From positions 45,085,272 to 45,149,271 of the forward strand of contig CM026397.1 of assembly GCA_014843695.1 (NCBI GenBank): 64,000 nt of DNA, read 5' to 3'. The first letter of the stretch is position 1, and each line of letters starts with the position of its first letter. The notes beneath the pieces are model-generated. The model made no database searches, was not told the DNA's origin, and saw only the letters and a list, made by a program, of their open reading frames with translations. The translations under genes and the position numbers were made by a program. Shown piece after piece: positions 13,143 to 25,414 of the stretch. The DNA is from Archivesica marissinica. Its lineage: Eukaryota; Mollusca; Bivalvia; Venerida; Vesicomyidae.

Positions 13143-14299
13143 ACTCCTTAGAACGTCTTGTTGTGCAGCACATTATAAGCAAGTGATGCTTGTTCCGGGC
13201 ACTCCTTAGAACGTCTTGTTGTGCAGCACATTATACGTACGTGATGCTTGTTCCGGGCACTCCTTAGAACGTCTTGTTGTGCAGCACATGATACGCAAGT
13301 GATGCTTGTTCCGGGCACTCCTTAGAACGTCTTGTTGTGCAGCACATGATACGCAAGTGATGCTTGTTCCGGGCACTCCTTAGAACTCTTGTTGTGCAGC
13401 AAATACGCAAGTGATGCTTGTTCGGGCACTCCTTAGAACGTCTTGTTGTGCAGCACATTATACGTACGTGATGCTTGTTCCGGGCACTCCTTAGAACGTC
13501 TTGTTGTGCAGCACATGATACGCAAGTGATGCTTGTTCCGGGCACTCCTTAGAACGTCTTGTTGTGCAGCACATGATACGCAAGTGATGCTTGTTCCGGG
13601 CACTCCTTAGAACGTCTTGTTGTGCAGCACATTATACGTACGTGATGCTTGTTCCGGGCACTCCTTAGAACGTCTTGTTGTGCAGCACATGATACGCAAG
13701 TGATGCTTGTTCCGGGCACTCCTTAGAACGTCTTGTTGTGCAGCACATGATACGCAAGTGATGCTTGTTCCGGGCACTCCTTAGAACGTCTTGTTGTGCA
13801 GCACATGATACGCAAGTGATGCTTGTTCCGGGCACTCCTTAGAACGTCTTGTTGTGCAGCACATTATACGCAAGTGATGCTTGTTCCGGGCACTCCTTAG
13901 AACGTCTTGTTGTGCAGCACATGATACGCAAGTGATGCTTGTTCCGGGCACTCCTTAGAACGTCTTGTTGTGCAGCACATGATACGCAAGTGATGCTTGT
14001 TCCGGGCACTCCTTAGAACGTCTTGTTGTGCAGCACATGATACGCAAGTGATGCTTGTTCCGGGCACTCCTTAGAACATCTTGTTGTGCAGCACATGATA
14101 CGCAAGTGATGCTTGTTCCGGGCACTCCTTAGAACATCTTGTGGTGCAGCACATTATATGTACGTGATGCTTGTTCCGGGCACTCCTTAGAACATCTTGT
14201 TGTGCAGCACATGATACGCAAGTGATGCTTGTTCCGGGCACTCCTTAGAACATCTTGTTGTGCAGCACATTATATGTACGTGATGCTTGTTCCGGGCAC
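13143..14299. repeat. Minisatellite, 58 bp x about 20
   Basis: The unit starts ACTCCTTAGAACGTCTTG and ends GCTTGTTCCGGGC. Two subtypes alternate in blocks, one with CATGATACGCAAG and one with CATTATACGTACG. The array begins exactly where the family C SINE ends. Confidence 0.95.
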
Positions 14300-14329
14300 G
14301 TTAATGAAGTGGAAGCAAAGATTTAATTG

Positions 14330-15083
14330 ATTTAAGCTAGATTATGGAGAGGATAGATGGAGGATAGGATAGGAGTAGCTAGATTATGGAGAGGATAGAT
14401 GGAGGATATGGTTAGCTAGATTATGGAGGATAGTGGTAGCTATATTATGGAGATGATATATGGAGGATATGGGTAGCTAGATTATGGAGGATATGGGTAG
14501 CTAGATTATGGAGAGGATATATATGGAGGATATAATTAGCTAGATTATGGAGAGGATCGATGGAGGATAGTAGTATATATATTATGGAGATGATATATGG
14601 AGGATAAGAGTAGCTAGAGTATGGAGAGGATATATGGAGGATATGATTAGCCAGATTATGGAGAGGATAGATGGAGGAGAGGATTAGCTAGATGGAGGAG
14701 AGGATAGATGGAGGACATGTGTAGCTAGATTATGGAGAGGATAGATGGAGAATATGAGTTGCTAGATTATGGAGATGATAGATGGAGGATAGGAGTTGCT
14801 AGATTATTGGTGAGGATAGATGGAGGATAGGAGTAGCTTGATTATGGCAAGGATAGATGGAGGATAGTAGTAGCTTGATTATGGTGAGGATAGATGGAGG
14901 ATAGGAGTAGCTTGATTATGGCAAGGATAGATGGAGGATAGGAGTAGCTTGATTATGGCAAGGATAGATGGAGGATAGTAGTAGCTTGATTATGGTGAGG
15001 ATAGATGGAGGATAGGAGTAGCTTGATTATGGTGAGGATAGATGGAGGATAGGAGTAGCTTGATTATGGTGAGGATAGATCAT
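14330..15083. repeat. Degenerate purine-rich repeat, about 37 bp
   Basis: Irregular units built on GCTAGATTATGGAGAGG and ATAGATGGAGGATA. The last third is more regular (GTAGCTTGATTATGG). The strong strand asymmetry (AG-rich) is notable. No coding signal. Confidence 0.9.
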
Positions 15084-15407
15084 GTGTACCACTGAGAATA
15101 TTACTGGATACATGCTGACATACCTTAGCCACCATGTCTCTATAGACACAATAATAACGTGAACCATGTCAAGATCTTAAAATGCTCATTTTGTTATTTT
15201 TCATATGTCCGGTTTCAGTGTTTAGTGTAACTTTCACCAAATTGGGCCTTGCATGTCCGCTCATTTCTCCCATGCATATACAATGTACATGTAAGTGCCA
15301 AATTAACCCACGACAGCCGATTCCAGGGTCCATTTCTCAGAGATGTGTCATTTTTGGTGATTGTCTTGTTTGAACTTGTATCTATATTTATACCACTAAT
15401 CCATCCA
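15084..15407. other. Unique sequence
   Basis: No recognised feature. I looked here for the preceding DOT1L exon and did not find it. Confidence 0.5.
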
Positions 15408-15653
15408 TTAACCAGTAAACTGCTGAATAAATTGGACGACAAGTGCAAACAACATAGATCCAGATCAGCCACAGCGTAACGTCGCGTCTGATGAGGATCT
15501 ATGTTGTTTGCTATTCAGACATGTGATTTAGCTCCATTATCCGAATAGCAAACGGCATAGAGCCTGATCAGATGGCACGTTCTGTTCTGTCTGATCTGAC
15601 TCTATGCTGTTTGCAAGCACGATTTTAGTTGTGATTGGCAGGTTAAGGGTTAA
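15408..15653. mobile_element. Palindromic MITE with TTAA ends, copy 1
   Basis: It runs from TTAACCAGTAAACTGCT to AGGTTAAGGGTTAA, with similar inverted ends. Inside are two nested palindromes: GCAAACAACATAGATCC with GGATCTATGTTGTTTGC, and GCAAACGGCATAGAGCC with CTCTATGCTGTTTGC. A second copy lies at 62278-62478. The TTAA boundaries suggest a piggyBac-type non-autonomous element. It ends 22 bp before DOT1L exon 1, so it lies where polypyrimidine and branch signals are expected. Confidence 0.7.
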
Positions 15654-15675
15654 GTTAATATGTGTATGATTTCAG

Positions 15676-15750
15676 GCTTGTAAGTATGGAGATTCCAGAG
15701 TTGGAGCAGGCCCTGAACAGAAACATCCTGAGGAACTATGACACAAACAG
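15676..15750 (+). CDS. DOT1L: DOT1L exon 1 of window (N-terminal helical region)
   Basis: This exon encodes LVSMEIPELEQALNRN and ILRNYDTN, which aligns without gaps to the human stretch with EEIPDLKLAMENY and DYDTKS. The acceptor is ATTTCAG and the donor is GTAAAG. The exon takes one base to finish a codon begun upstream and leaves two bases (AG) that make serine with exon 2. Although only 24 full codons long, its identity is secured by the in-frame join to exon 2, giving NYDTNSFESM. The region forms part of the N-terminal helical lobe that packs beside the SAM-binding core. A MITE ends 22 bp upstream and a 27-bp minisatellite starts 22 bp downstream, so the exon is tightly enclosed by repeats. 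Confidence 0.93.
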
Positions 15751-15771
15751 GTAAAGCACAATAGCAAGCAA

Positions 15772-17095
15772 CGTTAATGAAGAACACACCTTCTCTTACG
15801 TTAATGAAGAACACACCTTCTCTTACGTTAATGAAGAACACACCTTCTCTTACGTTAATGAAGAACACACCTTCTCTTACGTTGATGAAGAACACACCTT
15901 CTCTCACGTTAATGAAGAACACACCTTCTCTTACGTTAATGAAGAACACACCTTCTCTCACATTAATGAAGAACACACCTTCTCTTACGTTAATGAAGAA
16001 CACACCTCTACGTTAATGAAGAACACACCTTCTCTCTACGTTAATGAAGAACACACCTTCTCTCACATTAATGAAGAACGCACCTTCTCTCATGTTAATG
16101 AAGAACACACCTTCTCTCATGTTAATGAAGAACACACCTTCTCTCACATTAATGAAGAACACACCTTCTCTCTACGTTAATGAAGAACACACCTTCTCTC
16201 ACATTAATGAAGAACACACCTTCTCTTACGTTTATGAAGAACACACCTTCTCTTACGTTAATGAAGAACACACCTTCTCTCACGTTAATGAAGAACACAC
16301 CTCTCACGTTGATGAAGAACACACCTCTCATGTTAATGAAGAACACACCTTCTCATATGTTAATGAAGAACACACCTCTCACGTTAATGAAGAACGCACC
16401 TTCTCTCACGTTAATGAAGAACACACCTTCTCTCACGTTGATGAAGAACACACCTTCTCTCATGTTAATGAAGAACACACCTTCTCATATGTTAATGAAG
16501 AACACACCTCTCTACGTTAATGAAGAACACACCTTCTCTTACGTTAATGAAGAACACACCTCTCACATTAATGAAGAACGCACCTTCTCTTACGTTTATG
16601 AAGAACACACCTTCTCTTACGTTAATGAAGAACACACCTTCTCTCACGTTAATGAAGAACACACCTCTCACGTTGATGAAGAACACACCTTCTCTCATGT
16701 TAATGAAGAACACACCTTCTCATATGTTAATGAAGAACACACCTCTCACGTTAATGAAGAACGCACCTTCTCTCACGTTAATGAAGAACACACCTTCTCT
16801 CACGTTGATGAAGAACACACCTTCTCTCATGTTAATGAAGAACACACCTTCTCATATGTTAATGAAGAACACACCTCTCTACGTTAATGAAGAACACACC
16901 TTCTCTTACGTTAATGAAGAACACACCTCTACGTTAATGAAGAACACACCTTCTCTCTACGTTAATGAAGAACACACCTTCTCTCACGTTAATGAAGAAT
17001 ACACCTTCTCTTACGTTAATGAAGAACACACCTTCTCTCGCGTTAATGAAGAACACACCTTCTCTTACGTTAATGAAGAACACACCTTCTCTCAT
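15772..17095. repeat. Minisatellite, 27 bp (with 21/24-bp variants), about 50 copies
   Basis: The unit is GTTAATGAAGAACACACC plus TTCTCTCAC. Many units lose three or six bases. Since 27, 24 and 21 are all multiples of 3, long frames stay open on both strands, giving peptides such as VNEEHTFSH. The composition is purely repeat. It starts 22 bp after the exon 1 donor and does not copy the exon. Confidence 0.96.
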
Positions 17096-17194
17096 GTATT
17101 TGTTAAACACTCAATAGAGAACAGATTGAACTAGCATGCATGCCTCGCATAGTTGTACTAAATAATACATGGAAAAGGTATATTTCTAGAAGCT

Positions 17195-17254
17195 ATATGT
17201 ATTTTACAATAACAAGCTATATTGATCACTCTCTTTGGTGCAGATGAAAGCATA
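17195..17254 (-). mobile_element. SINE family A, 3' fragment (left of nested MITE)
   Basis: ATATTGATCACTCTC, then GCAGATGAAAGC, matches the tail of the family A SINE at 1440-1495. Its other half is at 18374-18475, on the far side of a MITE and an 80-bp array. Confidence 0.65.
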
Positions 17255-17433
17255 TACAGTCAAACATGTCTTAAGCAGCCAGTCAAGTGAGTCACATTAA
17301 GTGGCTGTTTAGCACAGGTGGCTGCTTAATAGAGGTCAAATGTATAATATATCAACATATTGGAAATCTGGAAACTGGCTGCTTAATACAGATTGGCTTA
17401 ATAGAGGTGAGCACTAACACAGGTTTGACTGTA
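17255..17433. mobile_element. MITE nested in SINE
   Basis: The left end TACAGTCAAACATGTC and the right end ACAGGTTTGACTGTA are inverted complements with one mismatch. Inside are imperfect direct and inverted copies of GGCTGCTTAATA. It has no coding capacity and sits inside a family A SINE. Confidence 0.7.
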
Positions 17434-18373
17434 CATGTATGATGTGTGGTTGTGTGGGAGGAACCCGGTGTTTCTGCATAATAGAGGTGAGCACTAACAC
17501 AGGTTTGACTGTACATGTATGATGTGTGGTTGTGTCGTGTGGGAGGAATCTGATGTTCCCGCATAATAGAGGTGAGCACTAACACAGGTTTGACTGTACA
17601 TGTATGATGTGTGGTTGTGTGGGAGGAACCTGGTGTTTCTGCATAATAGATGTGAGCACTAACACAGGTTTGACTGTACATGTATGATGTGTGGTCGTGT
17701 GGGAGGAACCTGGTGTTCCTGCATAATAGAGGTGACCACTAACACAGGTTTGACTGTACATGTATGATGTGTGGTTGTGTGGGAGGAACCTGGTGTTTCT
17801 GCATAATAGATGTGAGCACTAACACAGGTTTGACTGTACATGTATGATGTGTGGTCGTGTGGGAGGAACCTGGTGTTCCTGCATAATAGAGGTGACCACT
17901 AACACAGGTTTGACTGTACATGTATGATGTGTGGTTGTGTGGGAGGAACCTGGTGTTTCTGCATAATAGATGTGAGCACTAACACAGGTTTGACTGTACA
18001 TGTATGATGTGTGGTCGTGTGGGAGGAACCTGGTGTTCCTGCATAATAGAGGTGACCACTAACACAGGTTTGACTGTACATGTATGATGTGTGGTTGTGT
18101 GGGAGGAACCTGGTGTTTCTGCATAATAGATGTGAGCACTAACACAGGTTTGACTGTACATGTATGATGTGTGGTCGTGTGGGAGGAACCTGGTGTTCCT
18201 GCATAATAGAGGTGAGCACTAACACAGGTTTGACTGTACATGTATGATGTGTGGATGTGTGGGAGGAACCTGGTGTTTCTGCATAATAGAGGTGAGCACT
18301 AACACAGGTTTGACTGTACATGTATGACGTGTGGTTGTGTCGTGTGGGAGGAACCTGGTGTTCCTGCATAATA
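17407..18373. repeat. Minisatellite, 80 bp x about 12, with 160-bp dimers
   Basis: The unit joins the MITE right end (GTGAGCACTAACACAGG and TTTGACTGTA) to sequence resembling the interrupted SINE (ATGTGTGGTTGTGTGGGAGG resembles ATGTGGTCATGCGTGTTGG). In the middle of the array two unit types alternate (GGTTGTG with TTTCTG; GGTCGTG with TTCCTG), which makes a 160-bp higher-order repeat present about four times. Confidence 0.93.
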
Positions 18374-18475
18374 CCCACCTGTCCGATCTGGCAACCACCA
18401 TACCATCTTGCATACTTCCTGGTCCGAGGATCAAACCCGTGTTGCATCGATGTGAAGCAAACATGCTAATCGGCA
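18374..18475 (-). mobile_element. SINE family A, 5' fragment (right of nested array)
   Basis: ACCCACCTGTCCGATCTGG, then GGTCCGAGGATCAAACCC and GCTAATCGG, matches the head of the family A SINE read on the minus strand. It is the continuation of 17195-17254. Confidence 0.7.
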
Positions 18476-18850
18476 ATCATACATTAATGCACGATTCCCT
18501 CTGTCTGAATTGTGTTGTCTGCTCCGCTTCTGTTGCCAATTGAACAAAACTGGAGCCAACTAACTACACGTAAAAACCATAAAATCAAAGTCCCATTTCA
18601 GACACTATCATTTTACATATAACTGGCTCTATTTATATCGAATTTTGTTAAGTCAAACTTCGGTTATGTCGAAGTATTTTGTTCGGTCCAACAGAATTCG
18701 ACATGACGGATGTAGACTGTATTTCAAGCCATGTATTTTACAAAAAATGTTGTGCCAAATTTTTTTATTTATTTAAATTGGATCAAATATTTTCGCCAAT
18801 TCACAAAGATTAGCGCCTGTATTTGATTTTTGTCGCAATTGGCGACCGAC
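18476..18850. mobile_element. Dispersed repeat, copy 2 (unclassified)
   Basis: It shares ordered blocks with 6961-7200 (CTCTGTCTG, GCCAATTGAACAAAACTGG, ATTTTCGCCAATTCAC, CGCAATTGGCGACC). It contains an extra middle segment with GTCAAACTTCGGTTATGTC, perhaps another insertion. A 27-bp array begins immediately after the GGCGACC end. Confidence 0.5.
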
Positions 18851-18851
18851 A

Positions 18852-19085
18852 GTAATGGTGTGTCTAATCATTGACAACGTAATGGTGTGTCTAATCATTG
18901 ACAACGTAATGGTGTGTCTAATCATTGACAACGTACTGGTGTGTCTAATCATTGACAACGTAATGGTGTGTCTAATCATTGAAACGTAATGGTGTGTTAT
19001 CATTGACAACGTAATGGTGTGTCTAATCATTGACAACTAATGGTGTGTCTAATCATTGAAACGTAATGGTGTGTCTAATCATATA
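18852..19085. repeat. Minisatellite, 27 bp x9
   Basis: The unit is TAATGGTGTGTCTAATCATT plus GACAACG, with small deletions in later copies. It ends about 36 bp before exon 2. Confidence 0.95.
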
Positions 19086-19121
19086 CCTGTATAAAAAATG
19101 TGCCTAATGTTATTTTTTCAG

Positions 19122-19185
19122 TTTTGAGAGTATGAAAAGCCTATGTGAGAAGTTTAACCGGGCCATTGACAGTGTATTACAACTG
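19122..19185 (+). CDS. DOT1L: DOT1L exon 2 of window
   Basis: The acceptor ATTTTTTCAG is followed by codons for FESMKSLCEKFNRAIDSVLQ and a final L, then the donor GTATGT. The human counterpart reads [20 protein letters not shown]. It starts by completing the serine codon from exon 1 and ends on a codon boundary. The last 45 nt of this exon with its donor are the template of the 61-bp array that follows, so the first array unit is the exon itself. Only this copy has the true acceptor and a polypyrimidine tract. Downstream copies are preceded by the short GTATGTATTGTGTAG spacer. The segment contributes to the N-terminal helices of the methyltransferase domain. Confidence 0.95.
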
Positions 19186-22100
19186 GTATGTATTGTGTAG
19201 CCTATGTGAGAAGTTTAACCGGACCATTGACAGTGTATTACAACTGGTATGTATTGTGTAGTGTATGTGAGAAGTTTAACCGGGCCATTGACAGTGTATT
19301 ACAACTGGTATGTATTGTGTAGTGTATGTGAGAAGTTTAACCGGGCCATTGACAGTGTATTACAACTGGTATGTATTGTGTAGCCTATGTGAGAAGTTTA
19401 ACCGGGCCATTGACAGTGTATTACAACTGGTATGTATTGTGTAGCCTATGTGAGAAGTTTAACCGGGCCATTGACAGTGTATTACAACTGGTATGTATTG
19501 TGTAGCCTATGTGAGAAGTTTAACCGGGCCATTGACAGTGTATTACAACTGGTATGTATTGTGTAGTGTATGTGAGAAGTTTAACCGGGCCATTGACAGT
19601 GTATTACAACTGGTATGTATTGTGTAGTGTATGTGAGAAGTTTAACCGGGCCATTGACAGTGTATTACAACTGGTATGTATTGTGTAGCCTATGTGAGAA
19701 GTTTAACCGGGCCATTGACAGTGTATTACAACTGGTATGTATTGTGTAGCCTATGTGAGAAGTTTAACCGGGCCATTGACAGTGTATTACAACTGGTATG
19801 TATTGTGTAGNNNNNNNNNNNNNNNNNNNNNNNNNNNNNNNNNNNNNNNNNNNNNNNNNNNNNNNNNNNNNNNNNNNNNNNNNNNNNNNNNNNNNNNNNN
19901 NNNNNNNNNNNNNNNNNNNNNNNNNNNNNNNNNNNNNNNNNNNNNNNNNNNNNNNNNNNNNNNNNNNNNNNNNNNNNNNNNNNNNNNNNNNNNNNNNNNN
20001 NNNNNNNNNNNNNNNNNNNNNNNNNNNNNNNNNNNNNNNNNNNNNNNNNNNNNNNNNNNNNNNNNNNNNNNNNNNNNNNNNNNNNNNNNNNNNNNNNNNN
20101 NNNNNNNNNNNNNNNNNNNNNNNNNNNNNNNNNNNNNNNNNNNNNNNNNNNNNNNNNNNNNNNNNNNNNNNNNNNNNNNNNNNNNNNNNNNNNNNNNNNN
20201 NNNNNNNNNNNNNNNNNNNNNNNNNNNNNNNNNNNNNNNNNNNNNNNNNNNNNNNNNNNNNNNNNNNNNNNNNNNNNNNNNNNNNNNNNNNNNNNNNNNN
20301 NNNNNNNNNNNNNNNNNNNNNNNNNNNNNNNNNNNNNNNNNNNNNNNNNNNNNNNNNNNNNNNNNNNNNNNNNNNNNNNNNNNNNNNNNNNNNNNNNNNN
20401 NNNNNNNNNNNNNNNNNNNNNNNNNNNNNNNNNNNNNNNNNNNNNNNNNNNNNNNNNNNNNNNNNNNNNNNNNNNNNNNNNNNNNNNNNNNNNNNNNNNN
20501 NNNNNNNNNNNNNNNNNNNNNNNNNNNNNNNNNNNNNNNNNNNNNNNNNNNNNNNNNNNNNNNNNNNNNNNNNNNNNNNNNNNNNNNNNNNNNNNNNNNN
20601 NNNNNNNNNNNNNNNNNNNNNNNNNNNNNNNNNNNNNNNNNNNNNNNNNNNNNNNNNNNNNNNNNNNNNNNNNNNNNNNNNNNNNNNNNNNNNNNNNNNN
20701 NNNNNNNNNNNNNNNNNNNNNNNNNNNNNNNNNNNNNNNNNNNNNNNNNNNNNNNNNNNNNNNNNNNNNNNNNNNNNNNNNNNNNNNNNNNNNNNNNNNN
20801 NNNNNNNNNNCCATTGACAGTGTATTACAACTGGTATGTATTGTGTAGCGTATGTGAGAAGTTTAACCGGGCCATTGACAGTGTATTACAACTGGTATGT
20901 ATTGTGTAGCCTATGTGAGAAGTTTAACCGGGCCATTGACAGTGTATTACAACTGGTATGTATTGTGTAGCCTATGTGAGAAGTTTAACCGGGCCATTGA
21001 CAGTGTATTACAACTGGTATGTATTGTGTAGCCTATGTGAGAAGTTTAACCGGGCCATTGACAGTGTATTACAACTGGTATGTATTGTGTAGTGTATGTG
21101 AGAAGTTTAACCGGGCCATTGACAGTGTATTACAACTGGTATGTATTGTGTAGCCTATGTGAGAAGTTTAACCGGGCCATTGACAGTGTATTACAACTGG
21201 TATGTATTGTGTAGCGTATGTGAGAAGTTTAACCGGGCCATTGACAGTGTATTACAACTGGTATGTATTGTGTAGCGTATGTGAGAAGTTTAACCGGGCC
21301 ATTGACAGTGTATTACAACTGGTATGTATTGTGTAGCCTATGTGAGAAGTTTAACCGGGCCATTGACAGTGTATTACAACTGGTATGTATTGTGTAGCCT
21401 ATGTGAGAAGTTTAACCGGGCCATTGACAGTGTATTACAACTGGTATGTATTGTGTAGTGTATGTGAGAAGTTTAACCGGGCCATTGACAGTGTATTACA
21501 ACTGGTATGTATTGTGTAGTGTATGTGAGAAGTTTAACCGGGCCATTGACAGTGTATTACAACTGGTATGTATTGTGTAGTGTATGTGAGAAGTTTAACC
21601 GGGCCATTGACAGTGTATTACAACTGGTATGTATTGTGTAGCCTATGTGAGAAGTTTAACCGGGCCATTGACAGTGTATTACAACTGGTATGTATTGTGT
21701 AGCTATGTGAGAAGTTTAACGGGCCATTGACAGTGTATTACAACTGGTATGTATTGTGTAGCCTATGTGAGAAGTTTAACCGGGCCATTGACAGTGTATT
21801 ACAACTGGTATGTATTGTGTAGCCTATGTGAGAAGTTTAACCGGGCCATTGACAGTGTATTACAACTGGTATGTATTGTGTAGTGTATGTGAGAAGTTTA
21901 ACGGGGCCATTGACAGTGTATTACAACTGGTATGTATTGTGTAGTGTATGTGAGAAGTTTAACCAGGCCATTGACAGTGTATTATTACAACTGGTATGTA
22001 TTGTGTAGCCTATGTGAGAAGTTTAACCGGGCCATTGACAGTGTATTACAACTGGTATGTATTGTGTAGTGTATGTGAGAAGTTTAACCGGGCCATTGAC

Positions 22101-25100
22101 AGTGTATTACAACTGGTATGTATTGTGTAGTGTATGTGAGAAGTTTAACCGGGCCATTGACAGTGTATTACAACTGGTATGTATTGTGTAGCCTATGTGA
22201 GAAGTTTAACCGGGCCATTGACAGTGTATTACAACTGGTATGTATTGTGTAGTGTATGTGAGAAGTTTTAACCGGGCCATTGACAGTGTATTACAACTGG
22301 TATGTATTGTAGTGTATGTGAGAAGTTTATGACAGTGTATACAACTGATGTATTGTGTAGCCTAAGAAGTTTAACGGGCCATTGACAGTGTATTACAACT
22401 GGTATGTATTGTGTAGCCTATGTGAGAAGTTTAACCGGGCCATTGACAGTGTATTACAACTGGTATGTATTGTGTATGTGAGAAGTTTACCGGGCCATTG
22501 ACAGTGTATTACAACTGTATGTATTGTGTAGCCTATGTGAGAAGTTTAACCGGGCCACCATTGACAGTGTATTACAACTGGTATGTATTGTGTAGCCTAT
22601 GTGAGAAGTTTAACCGGGCCATTGACAGTGTATTACAACTGGTATGTATTGTGTAGCCTATGTGAGAAGTTTAACCGGGCCATTGACAGTGTATTACAAC
22701 TGGTATGTATTGTGTAGCCTATGTGAGAAGTTTAACCGGGCCATTGACAGTGTATTACAACTGGTATGTATTGTGTAGCGTATGTGAGAAGTTTAACCAG
22801 GCCATTGACAGTGTATTACAACTGGTATGTATTGTGTAGCCTATGTGAGAAGTTTAACCGGCCATTGACAGTGTATTACAACTGGTATGTATTGTGTAGC
22901 GTATGTGAGAAGTTTAACCGGGCCATTGACAGTGTATTACAACTGGTATGTATTGTGTAGTGTATGTGAGAAGTTTAACCGGGCCATTGACAGTGTATTA
23001 CAACTGGTATGTATTGTGTAGTGTATGTGAGAAGTTTAACCGGGCCATTGACAGTGTATTACAACTGGTATGTATTGTGTAGCCTATGTGAGAAGTTTAA
23101 CCGGGCCATTGACAGTGTATTACAACTGGTATGTATTGTGTAGCCTATGTGAGAAGTTTAACCGGGCCATTGACAGTGTATTACAACTGGTATGTATTGT
23201 GTAGCCTATGTGAGAGTTTAACCGGGCCATTGACAGTGTATTACAACTGGTATGTATTGTGTAGCCTATGTGAGAAGTTTAACCGGGCCATTGACAGTGT
23301 ATTACAACTGGTATGTATTGTGTAGCCTATGTGAGAAGTTTAACCGGGCCATTGACAGTGTATTACAACTGGTATGTATTGTGTAGCCTATGTGAGAAGT
23401 TTAACCGAGCCATTGACAGTGTATTACAACTGGTATGTATTGTGTAGCGTATGTGAGAAGTTTAACCGGGCCATTGACAGTGTATTACAACTGGTATGTA
23501 TTGTGTAGCCTATGTGAGAAGTTTAACCGGGCCATTGACAGTGTATTACAACTGGTATGTATTGTGTAGCCTATGTGAGAAGTTTAACCGGGCCATTGAC
23601 AGTGTATTACAACTGGTATGTATTGTGTAGCGTATGTGAGAAGTTTAACCGGGCCATTGACAGTGTATTACAACTGGTATGTATTGTGTAGCCTATGTGA
23701 GAAGTTTAACCGGGCCATTGACAGTGTATTACAACTGGTATGTATTGTGTAGCCTATGTGAGAAGTTTAACCGGGCCATTGACAGTGTATTACAACTGGT
23801 ATGTATTGTGTAGCCTATGTGAGAAGTTTAAACCGGGCCATTGACAGTGTATTACAAATGGTATGTATTGTGTAGTGTATGTGAGAAGTTTAACCGGGCC
23901 ATTGACAGTGTATTACAACTGGTATGTATTGTGTAGCGTATGTGAGAAGTTTAACCGGGCCATTGACAGTGTATTACAACTGGTATGTATTGTGTAGTGT
24001 ATGTGAGAAGTTTAACCGGGCCATTGACAGTGTATTACAACTGGTATGTATTGTGTAGTGTATGTGAGAAGTTTAACCGGGCCATTGACAGTGTATTACA
24101 ACTGGTATGTATTGTGTAGCCTATGTGAGAAGTTTAACCGGGCCATTGACAGTGTATTACAATGGTATGTATTGTGTAGCCTATGTGAGAAGTTTAACCG
24201 GGCCATTGACAGTGTATTACAACTGGTATGTATTGTGTAGTGTATGTGAGAAGTTTAACCGGGCCATTGACAGTGTATTACACTGGTATGTATTGTGTAG
24301 CCTATGTGAGAAGTTTAACCGGGCCATTGACAGTGTATTACAACTGGTATGTATTGTGTAGCCTATGTGAGAAGTTTAACCGGGCCATTGACAGTGTATT
24401 ACAACTGGTATGTATTGTGTAGCCTATGTGAGAAGTTTAACCGGGCCATTGACAGTGTATTACAACTGGTATGTATTGTGTAGCCTATGTGAGAAGTTTA
24501 ACGGGCCATTGACAGTGTATTACAAGGTATGTATTGTGTAGCCTATGTGAGAAGTTTAACCGGGCCATTGACAGTGTATTACAACTGGTATGTATTGTGT
24601 AGCCTATGTGAGAAGTTTAACCGGGCCATTGACAGTGTATTACAACTGGTATGTATTGTGTAGCCTATGTGAGAAGTTTAACCGGGCCATTGACAGTGTA
24701 TTACAACTGGTATGTATTGTGTAGTGTATGTGAGAAGTTTAACCGGGTGTATTATTACAACTGGTATGTATTGTGTAGCCTATGTGAGAAGTTTAACCGG
24801 GCCATTGACAGTGTATTACAACTGGTATGTATTGTGTAGTGTATGTGAGAAGTTTAACCGGGCCATTGACAGTGTATTACAACTGGTATGTATTGTGTAG
24901 AAACCTATGTGTTTAACCGGGCCATTGACAGTGTATTACAACTGGTATGTATTGTGTAGCCTATGTGAGAAGTTTAACCGGGCCATTGACAGTGTATTAC
25001 AACTGGTATGTATTGTGTAGCGTATGTGAGAAGTTTAACCGGGCCATTGACAGTGTATTACAACTGGTATGTATTGTGTAGCCTATGTGAGAAGTTTAAC

Positions 25101-25414
25101 CGGGCCATTGACAGTGTATTACAACTGGTATGTATTGTGTAGCGTATGTGAGAAGTTTAACCGGGCCATTGACAGTGTATTACAACTGGTATGTATTGTG
25201 TAGCCTATGTGAGAAGTTTAACGGGCCATTGACAGTGTATTACAACTGGTATGTATTGTGTAGTGTATGTGAGAAGTTTAACCGGGCCATTGACAGTGTA
25301 TTACAACTGGTATGTATTGTGTAGTGTATGTGAGAAGTTTAACCGGGCCATTGACAGTGTATTACAACTGGTATGTATTGTGTAGTGTATGTGAGAAGTT
25401 TAACCGGGCCATTA
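19141..25414 (+). repeat. 61-bp minisatellite copying exon 2 end plus splice donor
   Basis: About 86 visible copies flank a 1000-N gap. Each unit is 46 bp of exon-like sequence (CCTATGTGAGAAGTTTAACC, GGGCCATTGACAGTG, TATTACAACTG) followed by 15 bp of intron start, GTATGTATTGTGTAG. Every intact unit therefore carries a consensus-like 5' splice site. The main variation is at the first bases after the TAG (CC, TG, CG). Degraded units lie near 22300-22560. Translation past the exon meets the in-frame TAG of the intron start, so read-through would stop at once. The array ends in a truncated unit without a donor. Confidence 0.97.
19811..20810. other. Assembly gap, exactly 1000 N
   Basis: A round-number gap inside the 61-bp array. 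The true array length is unknown. Confidence 0.99.

Noticed and set aside
15650..17134. Open frames on both strands (VNEEHTFSH, MFFINVREG)
   Set aside because: The 27/24/21-bp units are multiples of 3 and so stay open by construction. No gene context.
19726..20909. Long frames across the first gap
   Set aside because: They run through N bases and have no meaning. The same holds for frames across 53899-54898.
19202..25412. The 61-bp copies as real cassette exons
   Set aside because: Between successive copies there are only 15 bp (GTATGTATTGTGTAG), too short for an intron and without a polypyrimidine tract. Inclusion would also meet stops.
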